DNA of 64,000 bases from Opisthorchis felineus (GCA_004794785.1 SJOL01009422.1:786429-850428), one strand, 5' to 3'. Positions 23,300 to 35,612 are shown, counted from the first letter of the stretch. Program-made: numbers and translations. Notes: generated from the sequence alone by a model not told the origin.

Positions 23300-23890
23300 A
23301 CAGCGTAAAGCTAAGGACCCTGTCGAATTGAAACACCGCACAAACCTCGTCTACCAAATTCCCTGTGCAGTATGCCCGACTCAATACGTAGGCCAGACAG
23401 CAGGGGACTTCATATGCGAACCACGGAGCACAAATGACATACGCGTTTTCCTCCACGAAATCTAACCGAGTTTTAAAAAAATTGAAAGCGACTCAGCCAC
23501 TGCACTCCACCCATTTTAGTCAAGTCACCAAATAAACCCCCATGGTCCGCGCTTACTCCAGTCAGGATTCATACGTGAAACGGGTGTGCGCTGAAGCACT
23601 GGAGATCAACACACAACCGAACTGCATCAACCGTAGTGATGAGGCCAGCATCCTGTCTATCTAGCTTGGACGTATTACACACCTTACTAGGCCGGGACCT
23701 CAACAATGACGCATCACAGCCAGCACAATAATAGATGGAGGTACATCCCAGTCAAAGAGCACACTATCACGCGTTCACGCACACAGAGATAACACACCCA
23801 CACACGCTGGTTACCAACTAATCTCAAGAACACACCAAACAGAAGACACGATAGCGGATCCAAATAGTGCCGCACTTGACTCGTACTCAA
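23300..23890 (+). mobile_element. Penelope-like element fragment, GIY-YIG endonuclease end
   Basis: The plus frame at about 23335-23456 reads LVYQIPCAVCPTQYVGQTAG, a clear PLE GIY-YIG start with Cys-x2-Cys and YVGQT. Further on (about 23590-23660) a frame reads CAEALEINTQPNCINRSDEA, the usual C-terminal EA-I-NR segment. The catalytic Arg/Glu region between them is disrupted. RT is absent. It is antisense to the cholinesterase. Confidence 0.7.
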
Positions 23891-25339
23891 TTGATTATAG
23901 AAGTCCTTGAAAAAAGGTTGGCCATGGCAACCGGAATGTCCGATTATAGCATTTTATTCTACCACGCTAGGTTTTGACTTTAAAGGTCGCCGTATATTAG
24001 ATGAAGAATAATTCTACCGAACGCTCCCTGTTAAACTAAAGTTTTGTGATATTAATGCCCAATCTGTCAAAGTGTGGACCATCAGGACGAAGAGGTAGAC
24101 GGGCTCGTTAGTGGTGACATTAATCTACTCTTTGTTTCGGCTGACACTGTCAGGCCATAAATTCGTGTAAAACTGTTGCCAACGAGACCAAAAGTACCAC
24201 TATGGAGAGCGTTTGTATTAGTTTTCTTATTACATTGTTGTCCTACGGTTGACAGCAAATGAAGAGCTCCTGAGTTTTCTGTGACCAAGTATGAAAGAGG
24301 GACAAGATTTAAGCATCTGTCTCTCCTATGGGAAACAGAAATCGGACGGTATGTGTATGAACCCATTGAAATAACTGTTGATTTCACATGTTTTCATGGT
24401 CTGAAAAACCCATGCTTGATGGATAACTTATGAACAGTGCTCTACATTTTGTAGCGAAGTATTCATTCATGAAGTGCTCGGTTACTGTATAGATAATATG
24501 ATGACTTTGATGCAGAGTTCCATGGCCTCATTGGAAGCTGCTAGCCGAATACAAAGTATGTGCTGGTCCTCCTTCACACAACAACCAACATGCAGTTGAG
24601 AATGGAAGGTTTCTTGCGAGGATTTATCTAACCATATCCTTTGAGAAAATGCATGAAAGTTACTCTTTCTGATCGGAATTACAAAGACTTCAAGCATCTG
24701 CGTGTTAGAACATAACAGCTTGAGTATACTATATTAACTGGTTGAAATGTGTGTCCAGGTAACGAGTACCAGCGAGGAGAAGACAACTTTTCAATCTGGT
24801 CATGGTTGGTCCACTGCTACGTTTGAAATGTCTTTGAACTCGTTCAAAAAATGTGGTAAATAGTGAAGGCAGGCAAACAGAGCATCATGGGATGACAATT
24901 AAAGATGTTTTATGTACAGTAAAGCCCGGTCGTTTCAACGTCCGAACCTAAGCATATGCAGGTGTCGCCACCATCTCATTGACTATGACTCAGTAAAGCC
25001 ATATGTAAGAAGCTGACTGGCTCCAGTCCGGCCGGTAGTCTGGTCTGATAGCAAGAAAGCGATCATATTCTTACTCGCGCTGTGACCCTTGTGTGAACCA
25101 TTGAGAAGAGTTATTTAATTGTGTATTTTACTGGATTGCTGCTATCAGTCGGTTGCTTTAAAGCACATTTACTACCAGCAGCTTGTTACTTTTGGGTCAA
25201 AAACTGTCCTAATGGCCATGAGGACAAATGGCTCAGGGCGGCTAGTTGCAGACGTTTACGTCTCTCAGCTAAATGCTGTTCGGAAACGGCTTTAAAGGCC
25301 GAATGTCTTTGTACATTATTTTCAGGAATCACTGTTATT

Positions 25340-25720
25340 GTCTAGGGGTAACACATAAGGCGTACTCATAAGGTTGCCGAAAACTCCTCGATAGCCTACG
25401 ACCGGTTTCACCCTTCTTGGGTGTCATCAAATAGGCTCAGTCTCCTAGCTTCTGTTAACCTCATGTTCTACTTGGACCCGAATTGGACGGAATTCAGCAG
25501 CACTGTCATTTGCATACGAATTTTGAAAGGAGAGTAAACTGAATCTAGCTCCTCAACTTCTTCTTCTTCAACTAGATGTATTGCCGAGGCTGCATGATGT
25601 TTTATTCGAGATATCGCACTACTTATAAGGTTGCTCAAAAGTGAGGAGACCTGGTGCAACACATTCAACACATTCCAATCGTAACCCAATCCGTTTGCAA
25701 ATGAAAGTATCTGGCTATTA
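25340..25720. repeat. Retrozyme-like repeat, minus unit plus short inverted piece
   Basis: 25340-25545 carries the family sequence with the ribozyme on the minus strand. 25610-25710 has a shorter piece in the opposite sense (GAGACCTGGTGCAACACATTC, GTTTGCAAATGAAAGTATC). The two are separated by unrelated sequence rich in TTCTTC. Confidence 0.6.
25394..25436 (-). ncRNA. Hammerhead ribozyme with paired stem I changes
   Basis: Minus strand: GCCTAT, TTGATGA (first core base C changed to U), CACCC-AAGAA-GGGT, GAAA, CCGGTC, GTAGGC. Stem I forms 6 pairs, with U-A where other copies have U-G. GAAA and the palindromic ACCGGT stem III with C at the cleavage site are kept. The C3 change should reduce activity. 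Confidence 0.65.
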
Positions 25721-25750
25721 TTACTATTATTATCATTATTATTACCATCA
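25716..25750 (+). repeat. Trinucleotide repeat (ATT)n, imperfect
   Basis: Imperfect TTA/ATT units, a few reading ATC, directly after a retrozyme fragment and possibly derived from its tail. Confidence 0.8.
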
Positions 25751-26189
25751 CTGTATCAATGAATCAACCCATTTTCATAGTTAATTGTCTGCTCAAAGAG
25801 ATAGATTATTCCCAGCTTGAAACCAACCAATAAAGTCACGGAAGTCTTTGGGAATTTCTGTCTGATAACTTGCGTTTGAGCAGTATCATTGGAGCGTGTT
25901 CCTACTGTTTCGTATCGGAAAATCTGATCAACGGAGTGGTGTCTGTGGAGCGCCAACACTGTGTGTTTCAGCCATGTTTATTACGGAGAACACTGTTTAT
26001 TCGAGCGAAAACCAAATGGCTGTCTGCAAATTGAAAATGGTTGTGTTTTGGCAAAAAATGGGAACAAAATCTGCCCGTAAATTTATGAAAGGCATTCATT
26101 TCATCTAGGGAGCTTCACAAAGAAGTTTTATGGCGGAAAATTAGTTTGATATAATGTCAAGTCAGCCATTGTATATCGGTTATGCACTA

Positions 26190-26460
26190 CTTGCAAGGTT
26201 GCTGAAAACTGCTGGACAGTCCACGACCATTTTCGTTCTTCTTGGGGCTGGCTTATGAGGTAAACGCAGTCGCTGATTATCTTCCCTGTCAACCTTGAGT
26301 CCCATTTGAAAGCAAATTACACGAGATTAGCGAAATACACACATTTGCACATCAACTTTTTTCTAACGGGAGGCTCACCTGGAGCCCAGCTGAACCTCTC
26401 ATTTACATTACCGATGAGTTTTTAGCAACCTTAAGAGTAGGGTATTATGTCCATACAATG
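26190..26460 (-). repeat. Retrozyme-like repeat, nearly full unit
   Basis: Runs from CACTACTTGCAAGGTTGCTG through a decayed ribozyme (about 26219-26266; the CTGATGA equivalent is CTCATAAG with an insertion) and CAACCTTGAG to CTCACCTGGAGCCCAGCTGAA. It then ends in an inverted junction, GAGTTTTTAGCAACCTTAAG. The ribozyme is dead. Confidence 0.65.
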
Positions 26461-27619
26461 CACAATTTTTGTATGTGTTTGAAGCGGGGTGCACCGCTTG
26501 ACCTTAAACAAAAGCGTCAACTATTCACTACGCTTGAAACCTAAATGCGATGGCTTTTTATTGGATCTTTACATGTGGCGAGTGACAATTATATCCTTCA
26601 AGCCATGACTTTCTCTTCGATGTTCACTCCTGTGAAATGCTTGTTCTCTTAGTGCGTCCTGGTGTTAATTATCTTATGTTAAACATTTATAATAGGCATA
26701 TATAATTGCGTTCTACGAAGCCAGAAATTGATATATTCTCAGTCAGCCTAAATCCCCAATTTCATTTTCGTGAATAAACGCTAAAAAGTGCAGTATTCGT
26801 GCAGTCGCAACACAAATTTTGGTTGAATAAGTTGGGCCTTCTGTCTCAGTGAAGCACTTAATTGTTGCTCGTATAAGTAGCTGCTTCTAGTGACATAGGA
26901 AGAACTTTTAGATTCCTGGGAAACAGTACACTGACTTTTTTCCAACTCTCATTATTTCATTGGGGCGGTGAAGGACCAAATTCTGGTTTTTGGCTCGTAA
27001 AATGACTCAACGTGCCTTCTAAAATATTGCGTGAAGTTTACACATTCCGCATTTCGATTACAGAGTTTTAAGCATACTTTTCTGTCACTAAGTGTCATAA
27101 TCACGAAGCCTTACACACCTTCATTGAAGTACAGGGCAACAGATGAAAACGTCATCAGAGATCACTGAGTTACGGGTAGATGAACAATTCAAGCACCAGC
27201 ACCTGACTTCGGGTGCACCTGAAAATGGGTTCCTGCAGGTACATCGAACATATTTCACAACAGAGCAACGCAACGAACAAAACTGGAACCATTTCCTTCC
27301 CGTTAAAAGTTCGAAGAAACGTGCTTCTCTGGCAATAGGTTAGAGGCAAAGATATTGTCTATTTCAGGAAGATAGTTTGTACTTTGCTTGATTTTTTATA
27401 CAGGTCAGTTTGATTTCACCTTGATTTTGGCCTGTGCACATGAACACACCGCCACTGCAAGAGAAAATACTCAATTGATTTGGCTTGATTTACAGTGAGT
27501 GTACCACATACTAACCATCCGTATCGGAGCGTTTTGAATCAACTCTGATAAACTGCCCCGTTGAGCATGAAGGCGATGCAAGTTTTGACAGACGGTGTCT
27601 TCCTTCTGGCTAGAACCCT

Positions 27620-28440
27620 AATTTAAACATCAGGGATATTTTCCGAAACGTTCGGGAAACATTCAGTAGATTTATTGCCGGGTAACGTTTCGATTTTGAG
27701 ATTAAAGCTTCATCAGGCCAAGTGACTAGGTTACGAGATTGGTCGAGATTTAAGGCGGAAGGAGAACCAATCAGTTAAGTCAGGCTAAACGGGCGTTAGG
27801 TGTCGACTAAAGGACTTTGTTTTTTAGGGTGGGTCACCAAGTGTTTAGACCGATGGGGAACCTACATGAGTTTGGGTCGAGCTTAGGGTCTAGTTCTTCC
27901 AGTTTGCTTCACATGAAGATCTCTCTTGAACGTCATTTACACTTTTTGTCCGTCTGTGTGGATAAGCTAGTGCTACGATGGTTGTGTAAGGGGGAGGAGT
28001 TCTGTGAACTTTAGTCGGGTTGGGATTTCTACCCCCTTTTTGCTGATAATTCTACGTTTAGTGGCAACCGCACACAATCACGTGCCAACTCAGCTTATCT
28101 AAAGCCGCTCACCGTATGACCATTAGTTCCACAACCTCGATTCCACCCATGCTGTAATGCTTGTAATCCCTACAGCCTCTGCCATCAGCCGCTGTGATGT
28201 GAATCGCAATCCCCGTCAAAGGACTTCCACAGACTTCTACAGACATCTACAGGACTTCTCCAGATCTGTTCTATGTCCTGTGTCTAACACATGTACCGCC
28301 ATCGCTGAGTCTTTGACCAACGCTTGGTATTCTTCCGCATTCCTTGGTGGTTTGTTTATCTTTCTCTTAGGCTCGCCAGATCTGTTATGCAGTTCCCTGG
28401 CTGTTTGTAAATGTAGATGAAAATCTTAGTGCAATCGTTG
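27620..28440 (-). mobile_element. Penelope-like element, 3' part (copy C)
   Basis: Shares with copies A and B the 3' end (GGGAAACATTCAGTAGATTT), the CAGGCCAAGTGACTAGGTTAC segment and the GCCATCAGCCGCTGTGATGTG body. A short duplication (ACTTCCACAGACTTCTACAG units) lies at about 28220-28260. The coding part is decayed beyond use. Confidence 0.55.
27678..27722 (-). ncRNA. Hammerhead ribozyme motif in the PLE 3' region (copy C)
   Basis: Minus strand: CTGATGA (27710-27716 reversed), then AGCTTTAATCTCAAAATC, GAAA (27688-27691) and CGTTACCC. It lines up base for base with copy A. Stem II has a C-to-T change in the 3' strand. The 2-bp palindromic stem III (ACGU) is kept. Confidence 0.55.
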
Positions 28441-30299
28441 CATTTAATCTTACACACACAGTCTTCATTCGTTTCATCAACAGAAATGAATCCAGTCTAG
28501 GTACTCCAGGATGTCTTTCTAATAGAGAGGGAGCATTGTATACTCATATAATACGCCATTACCCCAAAAAACACCTGTCACAAGTCTACTAAATAACGTT
28601 CATGTGTATACATCGACGTAATTACAGCTTTACTGCGCATATGCGTCGCACAAATTTGATTACTTGTCTACGGCACTGTGTATGTCTGCGTATATATCAT
28701 AGAGATTTTTGTTTCATTTTCTGATAGGTAGAGACGCAAGAGTGTGACAAATTTTCTCTCCAATTATTGACTTCCACCGCTGATTTCCTTACCCTAGAGC
28801 AAGAATCCAGAGTGTGGATATTTTGGACTGAAAATTATGGATTAAGCTGATCTAGTTCCTTATAAGAATCATTCTTTCCTAGTAGGAACGGTTCCCTGTG
28901 GAAAAAGCTCGGATAAAAATACACCTTGTTAACTCGGCCAAAGAATCACGGACTACAATCCACCCTGTCTAGCTTCTGGAACTAGGAGGACCATAACCAG
29001 TTTTTGCTAATTTGTTCAATAATTTGTTTGAAAATGAGTGTAATTCGCTAAGACCATAACCAGTTCATTCATGCAGCATCTAGCAGACACGGAGCACGGT
29101 GTAACAGCCAGTCAAAGCTTCCGTATTGTTTACAAGGCGATCGCTACTCAACCCAGATCGCAATGGCTGACACTATCGCCATATGATATTGCACCCCCAT
29201 CCTTTGTCGGTAAAAATGCATCGTTCGCGTGTTGGATTTGCCATTTTCCAGCTCACCTCCTCCAAATATCCTATGCTGAACACAACTGTGGCACTGCCCG
29301 CGCTGACAAACGCAGGTCAGCTTATTGGTGACTTGATGGAGTTGTTCCTTGACAGGGAGGCAATACCGTCTCTCACTCGGCTTCCTGTTTCGTGCACTCC
29401 ATTTGCAACTGTATGAGTTGAAAAAAACCTTGGTGAAAATATGTTCGTCAATCCGTCTTTGTCCTTATTCCAAATGGGAATTTCCGGACTTAAAGAATCC
29501 TCAAGTGTGTGCATGCCTTTATTAGGAAAATTCATAATATGTGACTCCCAAACTTATAGCCAATCAGATGTGGAAATCCTTCCTAGACGGAACGAGGATG
29601 CTTGATAGTCCTGTATAGCACAGAATAATGTGCCAATAGCTTTGTGATCATTATCGCCTCGCCTAATTGCAACCATCCGAATTTGAGAACGTGTTGCCTC
29701 TGCGAAAGTATGATGAACCACCGTTCATGGGTCTGAAGTATAAATTAGGGTCACAAACTAGCAAACGGGCTGGATCAGGCAACCGCCAACTCCACTGGCT
29801 TTTTCGTCACAACTACTTACCGTATCATAGCAATAATTATGAAGACCCCCCTTAAACAGCGTTTCCATTAGGCGACCAGCATAACAGGTTTACAAAAAAA
29901 ATGCTCAAATTTCAAGGAGGAAAGTTGAATGACGATTTAGCAAATTGAGGGAAGGTTCGAACAAGGCTTTCCAGAACTCGCCTTCCATTTGTTGACATGT
30001 TTGGGGGATAACAAAACAGAATGATCTTGTGTTGATGCCGTGGAAATTGGGACATTGGAAGGACATATTCACAAGCTTATCTACACGGTGAGATCGAGCT
30101 ACATGCTTTAAATTGGACGACGCTGTAATGACACGCGGGTTGTTGTTATATTAACAACAACCAGAACGCACTTTCCCAACAGAGCTTGCATTTAAAATTC
30201 CATCGAGATCTCAATAATAACTTTTTTAAACGATTGTCAGATATTAGGTTTTTGATTTTCTTCTGCAGCTTGAGCAAACTTACATACAGACAACTACTT

Positions 30300-30950
30300 G
30301 TAGACGTAATGCACTACTCGTCAGGCCAAGCGAATAAGCTGCCAGGTTAGGTAAATACACTCGTTTGCGTAGCAATTTAGTTTTGACGGTAGACACACTT
30401 GAAACACGGCTTATTCTCACGTTTATGATGTTCTTAAGCAACTGATTGTGCTGCATCAGGCCACCTCATGTTCCAGTTTGCACGACATTCAAGATATCGC
30501 GATACATCGTATAGACATAATGCACTACTCATAAGGTTACTGAAAACCCTTTCAGCCCTCATTGGGGTTGGCTCATCAGGTAGGCGTAGTCACTGAGTTT
30601 CCCTCAACCTTATGTTCTACTAGGACCCAAATTGCATGAAGTCATTGGCATGCCACTTTGGTTTCCAAGGAAAACTCAACTGAATCTCTCGTTCATGATG
30701 GTCTCCTTCGACTCAATGTGCTGCACTAGGCCGCCTCCTGTTTCAGTTGACACGATGTACCAGTATTGCAATACACTGTATACACGTAAAACCTACTCAT
30801 ATGGTTGCCAAAAACTCTTCGACATCATAAACAACACATTCAGCCGGATTCAGCTGAGTCTGTCGTCAAAACTAAATAAGTGTGCGAATGAGTGTACTTG
30901 TCGAAATCCGTCCAGTTTAGGTTGACGGAAAATCGGGGACTACGCACACT
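30300..30950. repeat. Retrozyme-like repeats, tandem then inverted
   Basis: Two minus-sense units with a 270-bp period (CTGCATCAGG at 30451, CTGCACTAGG at 30721) are followed by an inverted piece from about 30826 (CATCATAAACAACACATTC). The ribozyme at about 30552-30588 has CTGATGA but a rearranged stem II and no proper GAAA, which explains the shorter period. At 30315-30350 the repeat end (GCACTACTCGTCAGG) is fused to sequence typical of the PLE 3' region (CCAGGTTAG). Confidence 0.6.
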
Positions 30951-31184
30951 TTGTTAGAAATCATCTACTCTGTGACCCTCACAGATCCACAGACAGCAGA
31001 AAAGTAGCAAATTTTCAGGCAGACAAAAGAATGAACTACCATGTGACGGAAGGAAGCTGATCAGCAGTATTTCACATGCACTGAGTGACAAAGCTCCATT
31101 GGATTTTTATTTGAGGTTAACTGATACCGAGCAGTGAACACCCCCTGTACTGTTATATAAACTTTGTTGGCGATTTTCATAAAC

Positions 31185-31395
31185 GAAACTACTCACAAGG
31201 TTGCTGAAAACGCTTCAACAGCCCACGACCGGTTTCGCCCTTGCTGTGGCTCATAGGGTAGGCGCAGTCCCCGAGTTCTCGTCAACCTTATGTTGCGGCG
31301 GCCGAGTGCAGTTGAAGAATATCATAAACAAGAGGTTCACGTGAGTCTCTCATGAAAACCAAACTGATATGCAATTTAGTGTATTTGTCGAACTG
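31185..31395. repeat. Retrozyme-like repeat with ribozyme, inverted junction
   Basis: Minus-sense unit to about 31295, then an inverted piece (GAATATCATAAACAAGAGG). The ribozyme at 31221-31263 (minus) keeps GAAA, the palindromic ACCGGT and C at the cleavage site, with stem I strands GCCTAC/GTGGGC. However, CTGATGA has become CCTATGA, which should abolish cleavage. Confidence 0.65.
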
Positions 31396-31739
31396 CTGGC
31401 GATTAGTTCGACTGGTCAGTGAATCATGAGATGATAACTAGTTTGTGGTCAGACTTAAAATGCATGCTTAACTGGCAATAGTGAGTCAGAATGACTAGTT
31501 TTTTTTTGTCAAAATGATCTCCCTTGTTTTTTACCCATGACTGGGAGAACAGTAAGTACTGACAACACGCCACTGAATGTTTGAACGGACTCATCCGTGC
31601 AGAGGAAATATGAAGCGCACCCAGTTGCAAGTAACCGGCGCACAACCAAAGTGAACGCAAATTATCAACATCGTCGGACAGTGATGCTTCCCTGCCATAC
31701 AACCACAAAATATGTCTGATTAAATTTTATGCCCTAGAT

Positions 31740-32100
31740 AGAGAAGAAGAGAAAATAGTGGGAGGGGAGAACTCCTGCTGGCTTGTTGCAAGCATTCTGA
31801 GTTGTCTACATCTCCAAGCACTCAGTCAGCCAATCTGGTAAGAACCCAGGAGCACGAACGCGAAAGATATCGATTAGCCGACACTTCTTGCAGTGTTTCC
31901 AGCCAAGAGCCGGGGGGGGGGAGGTCACGATGCCCATCCTAGAAGGCGTGCTGCACCAAAATCTTTGTACTCTCATTCATACCTTTCTACCAAGTATTAC
32001 GCTATCCACCTCAGCCTGCGCCATTCCGAAAGAGGCACGGATAACAACACTCGTCTCGATTAAAAAAGTTTCGACATTCCTAGTTTTAGGCGGAATTCCA
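31740..32100 (-). mobile_element. RTE-type LINE, 3' end fragment
   Basis: Matches 60600-60960 by eye over CTCCAAGCACTCAGTCAGCC, the CCCATCCTAGAAGGCGTGC block and CTTTGTACTC. Only the last part of the ORF and the 3' end remain, with the A-rich side (GAGAAGAAGAGAAAA) at 31740. A run of nine or ten G at about 31912-31921 is unusual. Next to it (minus 32113-32328) is a 71-codon unidentified open frame. Confidence 0.6.
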
Positions 32101-32549
32101 CACCGATAAGCTTTACTCCTCGTTATTGGCCACTGCTACTGCCGACAAGCCTACCCCACAAAAGAGTGACCAAAAGTTGGTGCCACTTGCCAGTCCAGCA
32201 TCAAGGCGAGCCCTGACTGGTCGAAATTCTGGACCAAATAGCCAATCATGATCCAGGATTTGCCGGATGCATTTGGCAGTGGTGCATCCAGAAGGCGTCA
32301 GAATTTCCAGAATGTTATCGCGGCACATACTTTATATACGACGCACTGGTTTTGAACGTCAATATTAGTTGTGCACCATTGGTGGTTGTTTTGACGGGAA
32401 CGCTAGCTTGGGAGGTTCAGGCCGAGAACTAAGCTGAGGAAAATGCCGTGATTATACGTAGCACGTAACTATGCCACTACAGCTAATGGTGCTGGATGTT
32501 TTTGGCGATCACATTACCCGCTGCACAACCAAATACTAGTTGATTTGTT

Positions 32550-34640
32550 CTCTGGGCTTGACAATTTATTTGCAAACGTTTCACCCTCAGTCAACAAGAT
32601 ACCGTCAGTGCATTGTGAATGGAAGTGCGTTGTTGTTGTGGGGACGCGAAACTAAATAGGGTCCACTCACCCAGTAATGGTTTGGATTAGCCTTCCTATC
32701 GGCTTGTTGGTTGACCTGTTTCTTTATTGGCGAGTGTTCGAACAGAACAGGCGTGATCTATCAAATACCTCCGCTTTGAGCTTTGTTCTTTGGTCTGATG
32801 GCCGAGGCTTACTCAGTGTTACTATTGCGTTGGTGGTCACCTGCTCGTAGCTGTACGTAGACAGTGTCAGTTTCGAAATACCGGCTGAATGAATTCTTTG
32901 GGCAGTACCATGCTTCGAGAGGAATTCCCCCCCCTATCTTGTACTTCCGCTTGCTAGGTTCTTTTAGATTAAACCCGTGTCCTTCCTGATTTTCACATAT
33001 GAAAATAAGAGATAGCAAATCACGCCTTTTGATCGCTGTATTGTGTTCCTCTACCGGTGTACAGATTTTTCGTCTAGTTTGTCTAATATAATATTTGTCG
33101 CAATCGGTGCAGTTGATTCGATGCACGGCGTTGTTCCTGACGCCCTTCTCGGTTTTGTCATTCGGTATTGAGATCGTTTTCCCCAATGTAGTGGCTGATT
33201 TGTGGGTGACTAGGACTTCTTTTGGTGCTAGTGGCCTATCCGTAAATTCAGGTGTGTTCTTGGCGTATGGAATGACTATCAGTCTGATTGGTTGTTTCTA
33301 CTTTTATCAGGGGAGTCTTTTGCTTCAAGCTTCTTTTTATGAAATTCCTGGGATGTTCGTCATTTTGAACTGCGTGACAGAAGTAATTTTCTTCATTCCG
33401 TCTGAGATGTGTTGTATTGCTGTGCGTCTGCACTCTTTTGAACAGAGTTTGAGTGCACCTTTTCTTGTAATATCTAGGGTACTTTCTGTGGTAGCCTAAT
33501 ATTTGATCAGTGTGTCTTCTTCCGACACACACACGTCTGAAGAGTTCCATTTGCCACTACATCCAAAAACGGTACTCGATTGCTCCTTTCAATTTCGAGT
33601 GTAAATTCCATGTTTTCAAATAATATGTTGAGCAGTTCACGTGCAAGTTCAGCCGCATCCTTCCAGCCGTTTGTACGTGTGTCCCCGGAAATTCAAGTGT
33701 GTATACACACGCAAGTCCAAAGGCTTGCAAACACTTTCTCTTTTCATTTTTCCTGCTGCATTCGGATTGTTTCCAAATAGTTGAATCACAGTCTGCCTGG
33801 CAAGGTCAAGTGTTGTGAATAAAGCGGTGATGTCAAGCGACGTTGTGGACGTTTTGCTCAACATTGTTTACTGAGTGTTCTGATTGGGGGATCGGATACC
33901 TCACTATGCTCCATAGGTCTGTTGCCAACGTGTGTGTTGGAGTTCTTGGTGAGTTTTAATTCTAGTTCTTGGAGTTCTGGTGAAACAATGAGCTGTCCTG
34001 AAGCCGCCTCTCGTTGTTTCGTAGATTTGTGCAACATTGTCATTATCTGCTTTTATTCTCTAATGCTCTTGACTGGTCATCTCGTTTGCCGCTTTGAGTT
34101 TCCTGAGCGTAGTTTAGATTCAACCGGCCACTGTTCCAGGTGGGGTCTTGATCGATTGGTGAATATATATATATATACTCACTCAGTAGATATTCAGCTT
34201 TCCAAATGTGGTCCCGCTTATCCAAAACCAATGTAATTCCTCCTTTATCTGTTGGCGGTATTCTTATGGACTTATCTTGCTGGATAATTCTAATTGCGTT
34301 GTGTTCTTGCTTCAAATCTGCCCGTATGTCACAATTTTTTGTGATCGCCGGTACAGAATCCTGTTGAGTTTACTGCTGAGCCTCCTAGGACGTCCCATTT
34401 GTTTTCATAACATGTTCCAAAGTTGCCAGGTAATCTAGGAGATGTACCGAAGCTGGGCCCTTTTATCAGAAGATCCGGTTCGTTTGGACTCAGACAATTG
34501 CTAGATAAGTTTCCGATATAACCATCTTCGTTTGTTGGTTTAGCAACCCTAGTGAGTTGGTTCAGTTTGATTTCTAATGCTAATCTCAGCTCTGCTCGAT
34601 GCACGCTTCCAAACTTAATATGTCAACCCACAATGCACCG
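32550..34640 (-). mobile_element. Penelope-like element, longest copy, internally deleted
   Basis: Minus-strand frames occur in the PLE order: NLSSNCLSPNEPDLLIKGPS (about 34.5 kb); IRIPPTDKGGITLVLDKRDH (about 34.25 kb, N-terminal domain); SLDITALFTTLDLARQTV (about 33.83 kb, RT motif); FTLEIERSNRVPFLDV (about 33.58 kb); the YYKKRCTQTLFKRVQTHSN connector (about 33.45 kb); and a GIY-YIG start INCTDCDKYYIRQTRRK with VEEHN (about 33.1 kb). The GSP and YxDD part of the RT is missing between about 33.65 and 33.7 kb, and YIG has become YIR. Several frameshifts occur, so it is non-functional. Sense direction in cholinesterase intron 1. Confidence 0.8.
32571..32612 (-). ncRNA. Hammerhead-like motif at PLE 3' end, decayed
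   Basis: Minus strand: ATGCA, CTGACGG (last core base A changed to G), an 18-19 base stem II region, then GAAA (32579-32582), CGTT, TGCAAATAAAT. Stem I ATGCA/TGCA gives 4 pairs. The position just 3' of the PLE coding remnant fits the known location of PLE hammerheads. Confidence 0.45.
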
Positions 34641-34829
34641 ATGATGTCACTTTGACCGGTGATGAAACGTTTGCAGCCAAAGGGAACAACTCGAAGAACA
34701 AACCAACGTCCATCATTAAAGAGTTAGCTTCTAGTATTCTCTTTAGCTTCATTAGGAATTTTTTACACCATTCGGCACCAGAAACCCTTCTGAGGCATCC
34801 ATGGTCAAAACGTGAATGCGCCTCTCACC

Positions 34830-35550
34830 ATCTGTCCGCAAGGGCTATGCTTCGCAACCATAAATCAATACAGCCCTTACTTTAGCCTGGTACACGTGAA
34901 CATTTACCCCCAGTAATAGGCCGTTTTGACGCTACAAATGACGCAAACTAGCAGAAGTGACTCAGGCCTTTGAGGTTTGCTCACTGACTTCATCAGACAC
35001 ACTTCCATCAGAGCTAATACAACTACCGAGGTATTTAAAATTCCTCACAATCGCCACTTATTCTCCTTGAAATGTAGGGGATACGTTCAGAGACTGCACG
35101 TTGTGACGAATGACTTTGCACTTTGAAGGTGCTAGGAGCTTGCCGAAAGATGGTATAATAGTTATCAGTCTATTCAACAGGGCTTGTTCTTCGCCTTCGT
35201 CCTCAAGGTTGAGGGCGATGTCATCGGCGTACTCCAGAGCGAAAAGATTCTCACCAGGTTTTAAAAACCTTTCAGAGTTTCACCTCATCTTATCATGGAT
35301 GACGAAGTTGGTCAAGAACGGAGAGTGTGGGCATATTTGTCGGACACCTTCTTTGTCAGGAAGCCTTTAGAGACCTCACAACAAACTCTCACACGGTCAT
35401 AAGTATGTGAATATAGGAACCGACTTATGTCCACTAACATCTGCGGCATCCTCTGTTGGGCAAGTGTGAACGCAAAGTCCAAAGTGGATTTACTCCTGAA
35501 AATTATATTACTTACTGTGAGATTCACTCAGCGGACTGGATGCCAGTGTG
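34830..35550 (-). mobile_element. RTE-type LINE fragment with intact YADD
   Basis: On the minus strand, ALEYADDIALNLEDEGEEQA (YADD at 35220-35231) is the RT active-site box. It is followed by TIIPSFGKLLAPSKCKV, a YLGSCISSDGSVSDEV segment and AVLIYGCEA. The part before YADD has RFLYSHTYDRVRV near 35.4 kb. It is homologous to 60.9-61.5 kb. Several stops are present. It is truncated next to a (TA)n tract and the gap. Confidence 0.75.
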
Positions 35551-35553
35551 CCA

Positions 35554-35554
<1 letters not shown>

Positions 35555-35611
<57 letters not shown>
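35555..35611 (+). repeat. (TA)n microsatellite at gap edge
   Basis: About 57 bases of perfect TA repeat running straight into the run of N. It probably caused the assembly break. Confidence 0.95.

Positions 35612-35612
<1 letters not shown>

Noticed and set aside
33095..33499. 134-codon plus-strand hydrophobic frame (membrane-protein-like)
   Set aside because: It lies exactly antisense to the GIY-YIG and connector region of the PLE at 32550-34640. The minus frames carry the recognisable motifs.
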